Source of the DNA: Pichia kudriavzevii
Lineage: Eukaryota; Ascomycota; Pichiomycetes; Pichiales; Pichiaceae
Reading direction: 5' to 3'
Assembly: GCF_003054445.1 (NCBI RefSeq)
Contig: NC_042507.1
Span: 2,604,001 to 2,668,000 of the forward strand
Length of the DNA: 64,000 nucleotides
Position numbers and translations under genes: made by a program. This document shows positions 42,949 to 52,621 of this stretch, in pieces. How positions within the stretch are numbered: position 1 is the first letter of the stretch; every line of letters starts with the position of its first letter. The notes beneath the pieces are model-generated. The model saw nothing but the letters and a program-made list of their open reading frames with translations. It was not told the DNA's origin and did not search any database.

Positions 42949-43628
42949 AAGATATTCATCTTTTTGTCGGTATAGATTTCGACCAGGCCTTTGTGGTTAT
43001 ATTTTTCTACTCTGGACCATCGGCCTTTGATGCACCATTCATTTATAAATTTCGTACTTTTCTTTAATCCATGTTGGAAGTAGATCAACCCAATCAACAT
43101 GAGTAACGATTTATGTCTAGTTTTTTTTTCAATCTTTATTGAGTCTATCTTTCCCCAATACTGGTACTTATCGAGCGAATCCTTAGAATCAAGCATTCTA
43201 TTAAACTGGTTGATAAACTCATGCCTTATAGAAAATGTGTTGATTCTCAGTGGATCCACGCAAGACACGACATCAATCGGATTATTGGAACCACTGTGTT
43301 GTTTAATCAAATAATCAAATAATCTTAGGATCAATAGATCGCTTCCAATCGAAAGAACCTTTTGTTTCTCAACCTTGATTAAGTTTTGGTCTTTATAAAT
43401 CAAGTTAAAATCGTCGTAAAACATAACGGTGTGTAGTAGAAAGTAATCACTTAATTTAAATTCTTCAGGTATTATCTGGTTTAATATTGATACTCGTGAT
43501 TCATACTTTTGTCTGAATCGAGACACATGTTTGAATTTATAAATGTGTGACATTGATGGTTTAACATTGGCTAGGCTGGCTAATATAGGTGTAAAATGCT
43601 TTGATGGTACTGAAATGGGATATCTCAT
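42945..43628 (-). CDS. RNase III-like protein, possibly mitoribosomal mL57
   Basis: A 227-residue basic protein. The N-terminal 30 residues lack acidic residues, as in a mitochondrial presequence. The central part (LSDYFLLHTV, then KVEKQKVLSIGSDLLILRLFDYLIKQ) resembles the RNase III-type fold of fungal mitoribosomal proteins, in which the catalytic acids are lost; length suits mL57 (Mrpl15, 253 residues) better than mL44 (Mrpl3, about 390). I see no intact RNase III signature, so it would be structural, not catalytic. It is convergent with LAS1 with overlapping stops and divergent from AFG2. The family call is tentative. Confidence 0.4.
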   Translation of the reverse strand: MRYPISVPSKHFTPILASLANVKPSMSHIYKFKHVSRFRQKYESRVSILNQIIPEEFKLSDYFLLHTVMFYDDFNLIYKDQNLIKVEKQKVLSIGSDLLILRLFDYLIKQHSGSNNPIDVVSCVDPLRINTFSIRHEFINQFNRMLDSKDSLDKYQYWGKIDSIKIEKKTRHKSLLMLIGLIYFQHGLKKSTKFINEWCIKGRWSRVEKYNHKGLVEIYTDKKMNIF

Positions 43629-43804
43629 GGTGCCTGAGTATTGCTTAATTACACCGAAATCAGTTAGACAAGAGAATACTTGACGGCCTTTCTGTTAGTG
43701 ACAAAAAAAAAGTTACCAACATTTTTTTTTTATATCACTATGTTCACTCTCCTACTAATTCTTCTAGACTTCCTTTGTCAAGCAAAACTTCGTGTTCTAT
43801 AACC

Positions 43805-46048
43805 ATGCCACCTACTAAAACAGCAAAGAAGAACTCAAATCCTGAGAAGGACTCTGCAACTACAAAAGCTAGAGCTAAAGCTTCAACGACTAAGGAGTTA
43901 ATTATCCGCCCAACCTCTTCACAAACACTCAAAAATCTTAGAAATTTTGCTAGTGTATTCATTACAAAGACAACATTAGAAAACTTGGAGCTGACAAAGG
44001 GGACATTTGTGAAGTTGAGAATTGGATTGAAAGAGTTGGTGCTATTAGTGGATGTTTGTGGTAGTGACGATGATGATGATGATGCCATTTTCATAAATAG
44101 GGCGTATCTAGATTTATATGGTATACTACTAGGCGAACGTGCAACCATAAATAAATTTAATGGGCAACTTGAATATGCTAAAAATATGGTGATTGAAAAG
44201 GAGAAAGAATCGGAACTTACTGTAGAAGATTTAATCAACGTTGGAATTGTGTATCCAAAATTGAATACCGGAAAATGGTTTGTCAAATCAATCAATGAAG
44301 AACTAGAAACAGCAATGAATAATTTAACATTGAATGCTACGCACAACAGTGTCGATATCAACAACATTTCTGGATACCTGGTACACCCTAAAAATACCAA
44401 CATTCAGTTCATATCAGTCGATAAAATCCCACAAATATACAGGAAAAATAAATTCAGTGATGTTGGCGGTTTAGACAAGACCATCGAGTCTTTAGTTAAG
44501 TCAGTTAAAATTCCACTTCTAAATGGAGAAATGTTCAGATCTTTTGGGATTGAACCGCCAAGAGGAGTGCTACTATATGGTAATTCTGGTGTTGGTAAAA
44601 CCATGCTTTTGAAAAGTTTAGCTTGTGAGTTTAGGGAATGTCATATTATTAAGATTGATGGCTCGTCCATTATATCTAAATATTTAGGAGATAGTGAAGA
44701 AAAACTACGTTTAAATTTCAAAGAAGCACTAAAGTATCAGCCTTCCATTATACTCATTGACGAGATTGAAAATTTACTTCCAAATAGAAAGAACAGGGAA
44801 GAAGTAAGTGATGTTGATGGAAGAATTATCAATACTTTCAATAGTATGATGGAAGAGCTGAGTGGTAATAGTAGGGTCATTGTCATTGGAGCCTGTAATG
44901 ACTTAACCAGTGTTGATTTGAGTTTACGTAGACCCGGAAGATTAGATGTTGAAATCGAGGTTGGAATTCCTGATATTGAAGGAAGGTTTGATATTTTGAG
45001 GAAGCAGATTAACAAAATTGAGCCTCACTTGAACAATGTCAGTGATGAAGAAATCAAAATTATTGCAGACAAGACGCACGGTTATGTTGGTAGTGATCTG
45101 TTGACCTTAGTAAGAGAAAGTGTAATGAAAGCTATAACGAGACATCTTGAGGGTGAGAACTCTGTCTGTTTGAAATTTAACGATTTTATTGTTTCAATGA
45201 AAGATATTAGACCAAGTGCAATGAAGGAAATCCTCCTTGAGATGCCAAAGGTGAAATGGTCAGACATTGGAGGTCAGACCGAGCTCAAGCAGAAAATTCA
45301 TGAGATGGTTGAACTACCATTGAAGGAGGTCGATAAATTCAAGAGGTTTGGTATCAAAGCTCCTAAAGGTTTGTTGCTCTACGGACCACCCGGTTGTTCC
45401 AAAACGATGACAGCCAAGGCATTAGCTACTGAGTCGGGACTTAATTTCTTAGCCATCAAAGGTCCTGAGATCTTTGACAAGTATGTTGGCGAATCGGAGC
45501 GGAAGATCAGGGACATTTTTAACAAGGCAAGAGCTTCTGCGCCTTCAATCATTTTCATTGATGAGATTGACGCTATAGCGGTTGATAGAGAAGGTGGTGA
45601 ATCAACAAATGTTTCTAAACAAGTGTTAAACACCATGTTGAATGAACTCGATGGTGTGGAGGAACTAAATGGTGTTATCTTGGTCGGTGCTACGAATAGG
45701 CCATCCTCCATTGACTCTGCACTTTTACGTCCGGGCCGTCTTGACCGCCATGTCTATGTTGGGCCTCCTGATGCAGAAGGCAGAAAAGCGATTTTCAGTA
45801 ATGCATCGTCCAGTTTTGGCATTGACGAGGGTTCATTCAATGCGCTAATTGACTGGATAGTAAATGAAACTGAAGGATGTAGTGGAGCCGAATGTGTTCT
45901 TCTTTGTCGAGAGGCTGGTGTCAGGGCAGTTTCCAGAGGCGCTGATCATGTTACCAGGGAAGACTTTGAGAGCGCCATTTCTCACCTTGTGAGAAACATC
46001 ACTCAGGAAATGTTGGACTACTATCAAGAGTTTGCCTGTAGGGCTTAA
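43805..46048 (+). CDS. AFG2: AAA-ATPase Afg2/Drg1, 60S maturation
   Basis: A 747-residue type II AAA+ ATPase (780 in S. cerevisiae). I take the ATG at 43805 (MPPTKTAKK); a longer reading would need a TTG start. After an N-domain of about 210 residues, the D1 ring has FSDVGGLDKTIE, Walker A GNSGVGKT and Walker B IILIDEIENLL; D2 has WSDIGGQTELKQ, Walker A GPPGCSKT and Walker B IIFIDEIDAIA, followed by NRPSSIDSALLRPGRLDRH. Drg1 extracts Rlp24 from exported pre-60S particles, the first cytoplasmic step of 60S maturation; Rei1, coded at 35-36 kb, acts later in the same pathway. GPPGCSKT in D2 is characteristic of Afg2 and distinguishes it from Cdc48 and Rix7. Confidence 0.93.
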   Translation: MPPTKTAKKNSNPEKDSATTKARAKASTTKELIIRPTSSQTLKNLRNFASVFITKTTLENLELTKGTFVKLRIGLKELVLLVDVCGSDDDDDDAIFINRAYLDLYGILLGERATINKFNGQLEYAKNMVIEKEKESELTVEDLINVGIVYPKLNTGKWFVKSINEELETAMNNLTLNATHNSVDINNISGYLVHPKNTNIQFISVDKIPQIYRKNKFSDVGGLDKTIESLVKSVKIPLLNGEMFRSFGIEPPRGVLLYGNSGVGKTMLLKSLACEFRECHIIKIDGSSIISKYLGDSEEKLRLNFKEALKYQPSIILIDEIENLLPNRKNREEVSDVDGRIINTFNSMMEELSGNSRVIVIGACNDLTSVDLSLRRPGRLDVEIEVGIPDIEGRFDILRKQINKIEPHLNNVSDEEIKIIADKTHGYVGSDLLTLVRESVMKAITRHLEGENSVCLKFNDFIVSMKDIRPSAMKEILLEMPKVKWSDIGGQTELKQKIHEMVELPLKEVDKFKRFGIKAPKGLLLYGPPGCSKTMTAKALATESGLNFLAIKGPEIFDKYVGESERKIRDIFNKARASAPSIIFIDEIDAIAVDREGGESTNVSKQVLNTMLNELDGVEELNGVILVGATNRPSSIDSALLRPGRLDRHVYVGPPDAEGRKAIFSNASSSFGIDEGSFNALIDWIVNETEGCSGAECVLLCREAGVRAVSRGADHVTREDFESAISHLVRNITQEMLDYYQEFACRA

Positions 46049-46262
46049 GAGATCCTTACTATCTGGCATTTATTACCGTTGCAACTTTATAGAGTAAACT
46101 AATAGAAAGTAGTTCTGCTATCACAAAAGAAGAAAAAATAATCTTCATCGCGAGAAGAAGTTGTCATGACAATTATCAAGTTCACAAGTTCAGTCTAATG
46201 ATAATCTTAGGAAGAAGTATCATATAATTGACACTTGAAAAAACCGGAATTTTAGGCGCAAC

Positions 46263-46499
46263 ATGGGTTTGAGTGGTCACAAATTACTTTCCATTCTAGT
46301 CTTTAGTGGTCTTGGTGTTTATTCCGGGGTGAAGTTCTTTGAACCTCTTATTGTTGAACAACTCCGTAAGGACGGAAACTTGAGAACCGATATTCCTATC
46401 CCGGAGTTCGATCAAAACGGTGACAAGATCATTAATGGTGTGGACAAGAGCTTGGAGATGGAGAAGCTTCGGGAAAAATTGGAAGCCAAGAAAGAGTGA
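46263..46499 (+). CDS. Small membrane protein, probably mitochondrial
   Basis: A 78-residue protein starting MGLSGHKLLSILVFSGLGVY, with one hydrophobic segment at residues 8-24 and then FFEPLIVEQLRKDGNLRTDI and a charged C-terminal helix. A single N-terminal membrane helix followed by a charged soluble tail is usual for small inner-membrane or respiratory-assembly proteins. The pattern vaguely recalls Ecm19, but I cannot confirm this. The frame has an ATG 214 bases after the AFG2 stop, and the protein has a balanced composition that does not look random. Confidence 0.6.
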   Translation: MGLSGHKLLSILVFSGLGVYSGVKFFEPLIVEQLRKDGNLRTDIPIPEFDQNGDKIINGVDKSLEMEKLREKLEAKKE

Positions 46500-46849
46500 A
46501 GCTAATCTCAAGGGTGCCAACAAAGTTTGAAGTGTCTGAACATGAATATAACAAATTTTTTAATGCTGTATATTTGATTTAATAATAGACTACAATTACA
46601 GAAAGTCCAACGTTATGATGTTGAGAGACTAAATTGCAGATACTAAGCGATAAACAAGCTTGCCGTGTGTTTGATATACAGACCATGACATCTCGGTCAA
46701 GTCTTGCGAATACATTTCCTATTTAGGACATTAAAATAGAGTGCTGAATTTGTAAGAAAAAAAATTTTATTTTTGAATTTGTAAAATTCATGTTGCAAAC
46801 TAAAAAAAGCCTTTCTTTCACCAGATACATCTTAAATTGTCAACAAGCA
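46500..46849. promoter_or_regulatory. SYO1 promoter with RRPE-like element
   Basis: GAAAAAAAATTTTATTTTT at about 46756-46774 contains the AAAAATTTT core of the RRPE motif, 80-95 bases before the SYO1 start. Otherwise the stretch is A/T-rich with no gene. Confidence 0.4.
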
Positions 46850-48655
46850 ATGGCCAAATTAAAGAAGAGATCTAAACTTTCGCAACAAAGACACCAAAAT
46901 AACCAGCTTAATGCGGCGGTGCCAAAGAAAAATGAGTCTAATCAGGTCAATAAGGTGTTAACTTTGCTTGATAAAATTAAAAAGTCTTCAACAAGTTCTG
47001 TTAATGACAAACTCATCACAATCAACAATATTTTAGTTCAATGTAAGAATGATCCATCTGTCCGTAAAGTTTTCTTGAAAAATGATTTAATCAAAATTAT
47101 TCTCAATGACTTACTAAAGGAAGAAAAACAATTCGATGAAATACTCGTAAGTTGTTTTGATCTATTGAAAAACCTAATACTTGAAGAAGACTATGACCTG
47201 GCTATTTATCTTTGGAGAAATGGTATTTGGGAAATACTAATTGAAAATTTCGATAAAGCCTTCAAATCATTACCACATTTGGACGACGAAAAGGTGAACC
47301 AAATCAGCAAAGATTTATTGCTAAGCTATATTTCTAACCTTGTTTCTGTGATTGACAATTTGTCAATGGAATTAAGCACCGAAGTTATAAATAGTTCACT
47401 TGTTCCAAATCTATTTCAATCCAATATCTTGACTTACTTACTTCAGTTTATCAAGTTGGATAATGTGCTCACCAATAAAGACAAATTAAAAGTTCTTCTA
47501 GATATATTGAGATTGATCTATGACTTGTCAACTTTGAGTGCTGATTTTTTACAAAACTTACTGGAAAATAATGACTTTCAAATGGTCTTTTCAAATATGA
47601 TCACCTCAAATATAGAGTCTCCGTTAGTAAAGGTTTATTTAATTGGAATTCAGCTGCAGATTTTTGAAATTAAGGACGATCTAAATGAGAATTTGGACTC
47701 ATTGCTAGTTGAAACTTTTACAGTCCTAGATACTTTGAAATATGAACACGAAAATGACGATGAGTTTCAAATTGTGGACTTGTCGTTAGATTTGTTAACT
47801 ACAGTTATTGAAATAAAAGGTTCGATTTTAATAGACAACAGTACAAAGAAAGACAAGGTTTTTGATGGCTACTGTATTGATAATATATTGCCATTCATTG
47901 GTAAATTGTTTGAAAAAGACTTTAAAAATGATAAAGCCTTGATATGTTTAAGCAATTTGATGATTTATTTGAACTCCAACGGCTTAATGAATGAAAAATT
48001 AGTAAATGATTTGGAATCACTGAACACCAATAAAATTCAACCGGAATTCAATCAACTACTTAATTCCAAAGATTTGTATCTTATAATTGACTATCTCAAT
48101 TTTAAACTCAATCTATTAGAAATTGATCCTTCTAAATTTGTTTCACAAGAACCACAAATTGATACATTGATTGAGCTTGGTACGAAATTATCTAAATATG
48201 ACGAATTTCTGGACATTGAATCGCAAATTCAATTTATTACTACATTATTGATGTATCTATCAATTATTGCTAAGAATATCAATAACCTCGAAGTTACCAA
48301 AACCATTGTTGAGTTTATAATAAAATACAACATTGTTGAGAAAATTGAGTTCTATAATGGCGAGCTTTCAAATGGATTAAATGTCTCGAAGTTTCACAAA
48401 AAATACAACTATCTAGTCGAGGAATCTATCAACGTCGCTATTAATTCAATATTCGAATTGTTTGATGATGACTATCCATACAATAGGGAATTATATCACA
48501 ACGGAAACCTAGGTGGGATATTGGCAAATACGTTACAAGACTATAAGAAGATTTACAAAAATATTGATAAAAACATCAACTTAAGGTTGAAAAAACAAAC
48601 TGAAGAAACGTTGAGCAACTTGCAAAGATTTATTGAGTACAAACAAACCGAATAA
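46850..48655 (+). CDS. SYO1: Symportin Syo1, co-import chaperone of Rpl5 and Rpl11
   Basis: The frame is open from 46790, but the protein most likely starts at the ATG at 46850 (MAKLKKRSKLSQQ), giving 601 residues (620 in S. cerevisiae). The first 30 residues are a basic, PY-NLS-like segment as in Syo1; the rest is an ARM/HEAT solenoid. The stretch LILEEDYDLAIYLWRNGIWEIL matches the Syo1 pattern in which a repeat contains a conserved aromatic and Ala motif. Syo1 binds Rpl5 and Rpl11 and Kap104 to bring the 5S RNP proteins into the nucleus together. Codon use is very A/T-rich with many Asn, Ile and Leu, which blurs similarity, so the call is good but not certain. Confidence 0.75.
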   Translation: MAKLKKRSKLSQQRHQNNQLNAAVPKKNESNQVNKVLTLLDKIKKSSTSSVNDKLITINNILVQCKNDPSVRKVFLKNDLIKIILNDLLKEEKQFDEILVSCFDLLKNLILEEDYDLAIYLWRNGIWEILIENFDKAFKSLPHLDDEKVNQISKDLLLSYISNLVSVIDNLSMELSTEVINSSLVPNLFQSNILTYLLQFIKLDNVLTNKDKLKVLLDILRLIYDLSTLSADFLQNLLENNDFQMVFSNMITSNIESPLVKVYLIGIQLQIFEIKDDLNENLDSLLVETFTVLDTLKYEHENDDEFQIVDLSLDLLTTVIEIKGSILIDNSTKKDKVFDGYCIDNILPFIGKLFEKDFKNDKALICLSNLMIYLNSNGLMNEKLVNDLESLNTNKIQPEFNQLLNSKDLYLIIDYLNFKLNLLEIDPSKFVSQEPQIDTLIELGTKLSKYDEFLDIESQIQFITTLLMYLSIIAKNINNLEVTKTIVEFIIKYNIVEKIEFYNGELSNGLNVSKFHKKYNYLVEESINVAINSIFELFDDDYPYNRELYHNGNLGGILANTLQDYKKIYKNIDKNINLRLKKQTEETLSNLQRFIEYKQTE

Positions 48656-48824
48656 CCTTGCAGTATTTTTGAAGTGTGAGACTAAGCGGGTGCAATCACT
48701 GTTGCTATTAATATTAATGTTATTATTTATACAGCGTATATATATATAGCAGAAACCTATATAATATCTAATCTAACAAGCAACTAATTTTCAAGCCTTA
48801 ATTTGTTTTGTTTTTGATGTTTGC

Positions 48825-49307
48825 CTATGATTTATCTTTATAAAGGAGAGCCTGATTTTTAACATTTTGAGTGTAAGCCTTAGGATCATTTTGGAATGCC
48901 CTATAAGCAGGTTCTTGGGCCGGTGAGTTTGGATTTGGAGTATCTAGTAGTTCCTGTATGCCCAATAGTAACTGTTTGATACTAATGGCGGGTCTCCAGT
49001 CCTGTGATTCGTTTAAAATACTCAAACAAATGGTACCACTTGGATACACATTTGGATGGTAAAAGCTTTGAGGGAACTTAATTTTTGGAGGTTTTGCAGG
49101 ATAATCTTCTGGAAATGATATAGTTAGAGGATAGGTGGCATTTTCCCATATCGTTCCAGGTTTACCTGGGACACCTGCAATCCAGTTATGAAGATCCAGT
49201 GAACCATCACTTTTCTTAGTTGGTTTGGCATAGAATCCAAAAGGATGGTCTTTTCTCCACTGTTTTCTCTCCTGTTGAATTCTTTCTGTTCGTAAGTCTC
49301 TTGCCAT
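48825..49307 (-). CDS. UBC9: SUMO-conjugating enzyme Ubc9
   Basis: A 160-residue E2 enzyme. The sequence after the start ([17 protein letters not shown]), [12 protein letters not shown], and the active-site region [21 protein letters not shown] with catalytic C94 match Ubc9 throughout, including the basic N-terminal helix and the CLSILNE-x-QDWRPAI segment that separate it from ubiquitin E2s. It transfers SUMO (Smt3) to substrates in the nucleus. S. cerevisiae UBC9 has an intron near its start; here the frame is continuous from the ATG. It is divergent from PEX19, with a 259-base shared promoter. Confidence 0.98.
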   Translation of the reverse strand: MARDLRTERIQQERKQWRKDHPFGFYAKPTKKSDGSLDLHNWIAGVPGKPGTIWENATYPLTISFPEDYPAKPPKIKFPQSFYHPNVYPSGTICLSILNESQDWRPAISIKQLLLGIQELLDTPNPNSPAQEPAYRAFQNDPKAYTQNVKNQALLYKDKS

Positions 49308-49566
49308 AGCGAAATAAGTGTTTAGCTTTTACTTATACAAAGTAGTGTAAAGAAAAAAGTAACCCTGCACACCATGAAATGAAATACAGGGAACTCTAAG
49401 AAAAAACGATGCGTCTCCTATGCTCGCTCAAATTTTGCACAAACACCAACTACAATATTATAAGCTAATCCTCGTTGGCACTTTTGCCAAGTCGGTGCAC
49501 TTTGTGCCACTACTCTCATTTACGTTCTTCCCAGTTAAGGTTGGGTATATTACAAGCATTGGTACA

Positions 49567-50604
49567 ATGGCTGACGATTTTGATGATTTGGACGATTACT
49601 TAGACGACTTTGATGCGGAAATTCTTTCTCAGGAGCCTGGAAGCACAGTTAAGTCACAAGACTCGGCGCAATTACAGAGTAGGGAGAACAATGATGAAGG
49701 GGATGTAGAATTGGGGGGGTTGCAGGGATTGGCCAATGCAGCAGGTCTGGATGCTGATTTTGCAAAAAGTATCGCAGCATTTATGAATGAGCTTGATCCA
49801 ACCGGTGCAGGTTCTGGATTGGAGGGATTGTTAGAGACGGCGCTAAACGGGAGTACAATTATACCAGATGGTGATGAAAGTGACCATAATGGTATGCATA
49901 AAGACGGCGCCAAAAACAGTGAAGCGCAAGAATATAATGGTAAGAATGGTGAAGAACAGGGATTCCATGATACTATCAACGAAACGATCAACAGATTGAA
50001 ACAATCATCACGAAAAGTTGATGCTGAATCTACCCAGAAAATGGATAGAGATGAAGAACTTTTAACAACTTTGCTGAATAGTCTAGACCTTGATGGAGAC
50101 GGTGCAGGATTTGAGGGTATGGATGAGTTGAAGGATTTGTTGAACGAGACAGAAAATGGGAAATTTGCAGGCAATGACGGTCGTAACGGTGATGATGCTG
50201 ATGATGAAGGTATTGATAAACTTTCTGGTGTGTTAATGAAGATGTTGAATAGACTCACGAGTAAGGAGATGATGTATGAGACAGTGAACGCTGCCGTGGT
50301 TAACTACAGAAACTTCTTCAGGGACTCCAATACAAGAGAAAGCACCCTGCCTGATGATTACCTACGATACGAGAAGCAATTGAAGCATTTAGAGAACGTG
50401 ATTCGAACATTTGATGCTGTGGATTACAACGAGGAAGACGTTGCAACGAGGGAGTACATTGACCAAGAAATGGAGGAATATAACAAGCTTCTTCCGCCTC
50501 CACCTGGGGTAGTGCAGGATGATCTGGAGGGCATGGGGTTGGATGGCCTCGGATGGAACGACAAGGAGGTTCCAAGCAACTTGGACGGATGTGTTCAACA
50601 ATAA
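49567..50604 (+). CDS. PEX19: Peroxisomal membrane protein import receptor Pex19
   Basis: The frame is open from 49420, but the conserved start is the ATG at 49567 (MADDFDDLDDYLDDFD), giving 345 residues (342 in S. cerevisiae). The acidic N-terminus is the Pex3-binding region; the middle has helical segments and the C-terminal domain (MMYETVNAAVVNYRNFF, ATREYIDQEMEEYNKLLPPP) binds membrane-protein targeting signals. The last four residues, C342-VQQ, form a CaaX box for farnesylation, like CKQQ in S. cerevisiae. Pex19 chaperones newly made peroxisomal membrane proteins in the cytosol and docks on Pex3. Confidence 0.97.
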   Translation: MADDFDDLDDYLDDFDAEILSQEPGSTVKSQDSAQLQSRENNDEGDVELGGLQGLANAAGLDADFAKSIAAFMNELDPTGAGSGLEGLLETALNGSTIIPDGDESDHNGMHKDGAKNSEAQEYNGKNGEEQGFHDTINETINRLKQSSRKVDAESTQKMDRDEELLTTLLNSLDLDGDGAGFEGMDELKDLLNETENGKFAGNDGRNGDDADDEGIDKLSGVLMKMLNRLTSKEMMYETVNAAVVNYRNFFRDSNTRESTLPDDYLRYEKQLKHLENVIRTFDAVDYNEEDVATREYIDQEMEEYNKLLPPPPGVVQDDLEGMGLDGLGWNDKEVPSNLDGCVQQ

Positions 50605-52621
50605 GTAACTTAGCAAGTGTGCAAGAGTAAGTCACCATAGTGTACAAACAAACAGGTAAGAAGGTAAAACAAAAAGCCGTAACTACAACTACAATAACGA
50701 GTAAAACACAGTAACAATCAGACATCCATGGAAGGTCATGGGGCGGTCACCGGTGTGTCAAGGCCAACAAGTTTGGGTTCGTGTCGGCCTTATACGACAC
50801 AACTACCGTGGAAACTGCGAATGTTTATGGTAGCTATTCATCATATGAAACTGTGTAGATTGGAGAAAAAAACTGAAGAATGTGAAAATCCCATATTAAT
50901 ATGGGCCATCTGAAAATGACAATAAAACCTCCTCTCCAAGCCTTTAGAGAGGAACCAGCAGAAGATCATATACGTTGTTATCAGAATTGCATAATTACTG
51001 GCAAGTAAAGCCCTTCAGACCCAGCATGCAAGCACACTGTGAATGACTAGGAGCCAAGAAAAATGACTGCCTGCAACAGCAGCCATATCCGGACCCAGGG
51101 CGGCTGTATGCCATGTCGTCATAGTCGAGTAGGAACTGGAAAGAAGTAACTCAATTATCATCACTTCAACAGTATAAACAACTGCTGGTTAATGAAGGAA
51201 TAAGGCTTTTCTTGTTTTACAGTACCCATAACATGTGGGAACAGTGCCCCTTTTATATTTTGCAAATTTCTCACTCAAGCGAAAAACTTTTTCCTTCAAA
51301 GAGGGTTTTTTTCCTGTGCTCTCTTTTCTAGATGTTTCTGCAGATATTGAAATACATTAACACTTTGAACAGTTGTTAAGATGCTTCCAGGCCTTCAATC
51401 GTGTTTCTTGAAAGGGTAGTTTTCTTTCGACAGGTAGAATTGTAATCCTTTTCCACGTAGAACCCTTGTGCACTGAAGCAGCCTATGCTGAAGGAACCAT
51501 AGAAAGGGTTTGGTTTCATTCACCCTAATGGGAAATCATCTGTTGGAGGTGAAAATAGCATTGCTGTAGGACCGTTGGCTATTTTTCCTCAATGACTCCT
51601 GGATATTAAGAGCAACCTTTCCTTCTCTTCTTTGGGAGAAAGCATGTTCATTTCCACTTTGAGAAGGTCACTGCATGTAGAGGAACCAAAGGCTAAACGT
51701 GAGCCACATGTGTCCCTTGTAAACTGCTTAGTAGTTTGAGGAAGGCCTGTTTGATAATGAATGAAAATTAGCTTGTTTGGAGGCCAGCTTTTGATGTCGT
51801 TCATATGAGCACCTATCAGATATGACATTAATGATTGCATATCAGAGCAAGCACAGGTAAACTGCAACTTGCATATTTCTGGCTTTGTCAATGAGAATTG
51901 AGAAACATTGCTGACAGACCATACGCAACAGGTATTGAAGAAATTAGAGCAAAAGGGAAGAGCCAACTTAACTATGAGATTTCAATCTCAGGACAGAACA
52001 GTATTGCATGGAATTTCGGTTTTGCTTTCTTTCCTTGTTTTCCTGGTGAAGTAATGCCTACAAAGAGATTTTCTGTAGTGTGAGGCACTCTTTTCACAGC
52101 CACATCATATTGAAAGCAACTGGTAGATTTTATGATGGCAGCATAAAACATCTCGGTTGTTGTTATGCGTAGAGTCGATTCAAGAGGTACTGGAACCGGT
52201 TTCAACGCCAGAATGTTGGAGACATTTTATAATATTACTATGCATGTTCAAAGTTATACAATGGCTACCACGAGGCACCCTGTCCGACAATTCAAACGCA
52301 AGCTTTACCATGCTGACTTGGTTCCAAATAGGGACAGACTGTCGCCAGTTTTTATGATTGTACAGTAATGAGCCCTCTAAGTATGTCAGGCTCATTCTTG
52401 GTCTTTGCATCATTAGAACTTGCTGGGTATGATACTTTTAATAAGATAATCACAGACAGGTACCAGAAATGGTACTGGGATCTGTTGTAAATAAGTAGTA
52501 GCTACGTACTACAAAAGGTCGATAAGCAAAGCTTTGTGACACTGAAAACTAGATTTATAAAGTTTCAAAGTCAAGTATCGGCTTATTTTATTTCGTTGAA
52601 TATACTATGTGATACACAATG
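50605..52621. other. 2-kb gap between PEX19 and VPS35, nothing identified
   Basis: There is no recognisable protein on either strand; the longest frames (about 51589-51966 on the - strand and 52165-52368 on the + strand) have no family resemblance. There is a short hairpin CCTCTCC/GGAGAGG-like pair at 50931-50954. A GC-richer stretch at 50725-50830 and another at 51050-51130 stand out from the A/T-rich surroundings and could be a structural RNA, but I cannot match it to a known snoRNA, snRNA, RNase P/MRP or SRP RNA. Confidence 0.4.

Noticed and set aside
49420-49566. 49-residue N-terminal extension of PEX19
   Set aside because: The conserved acidic Pex19 N-terminus begins at the ATG at 49567, and the extension has no family similarity.
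50728-50913. 61-codon frame after PEX19
   Set aside because: No conservation pattern or protein-like features; probably chance.
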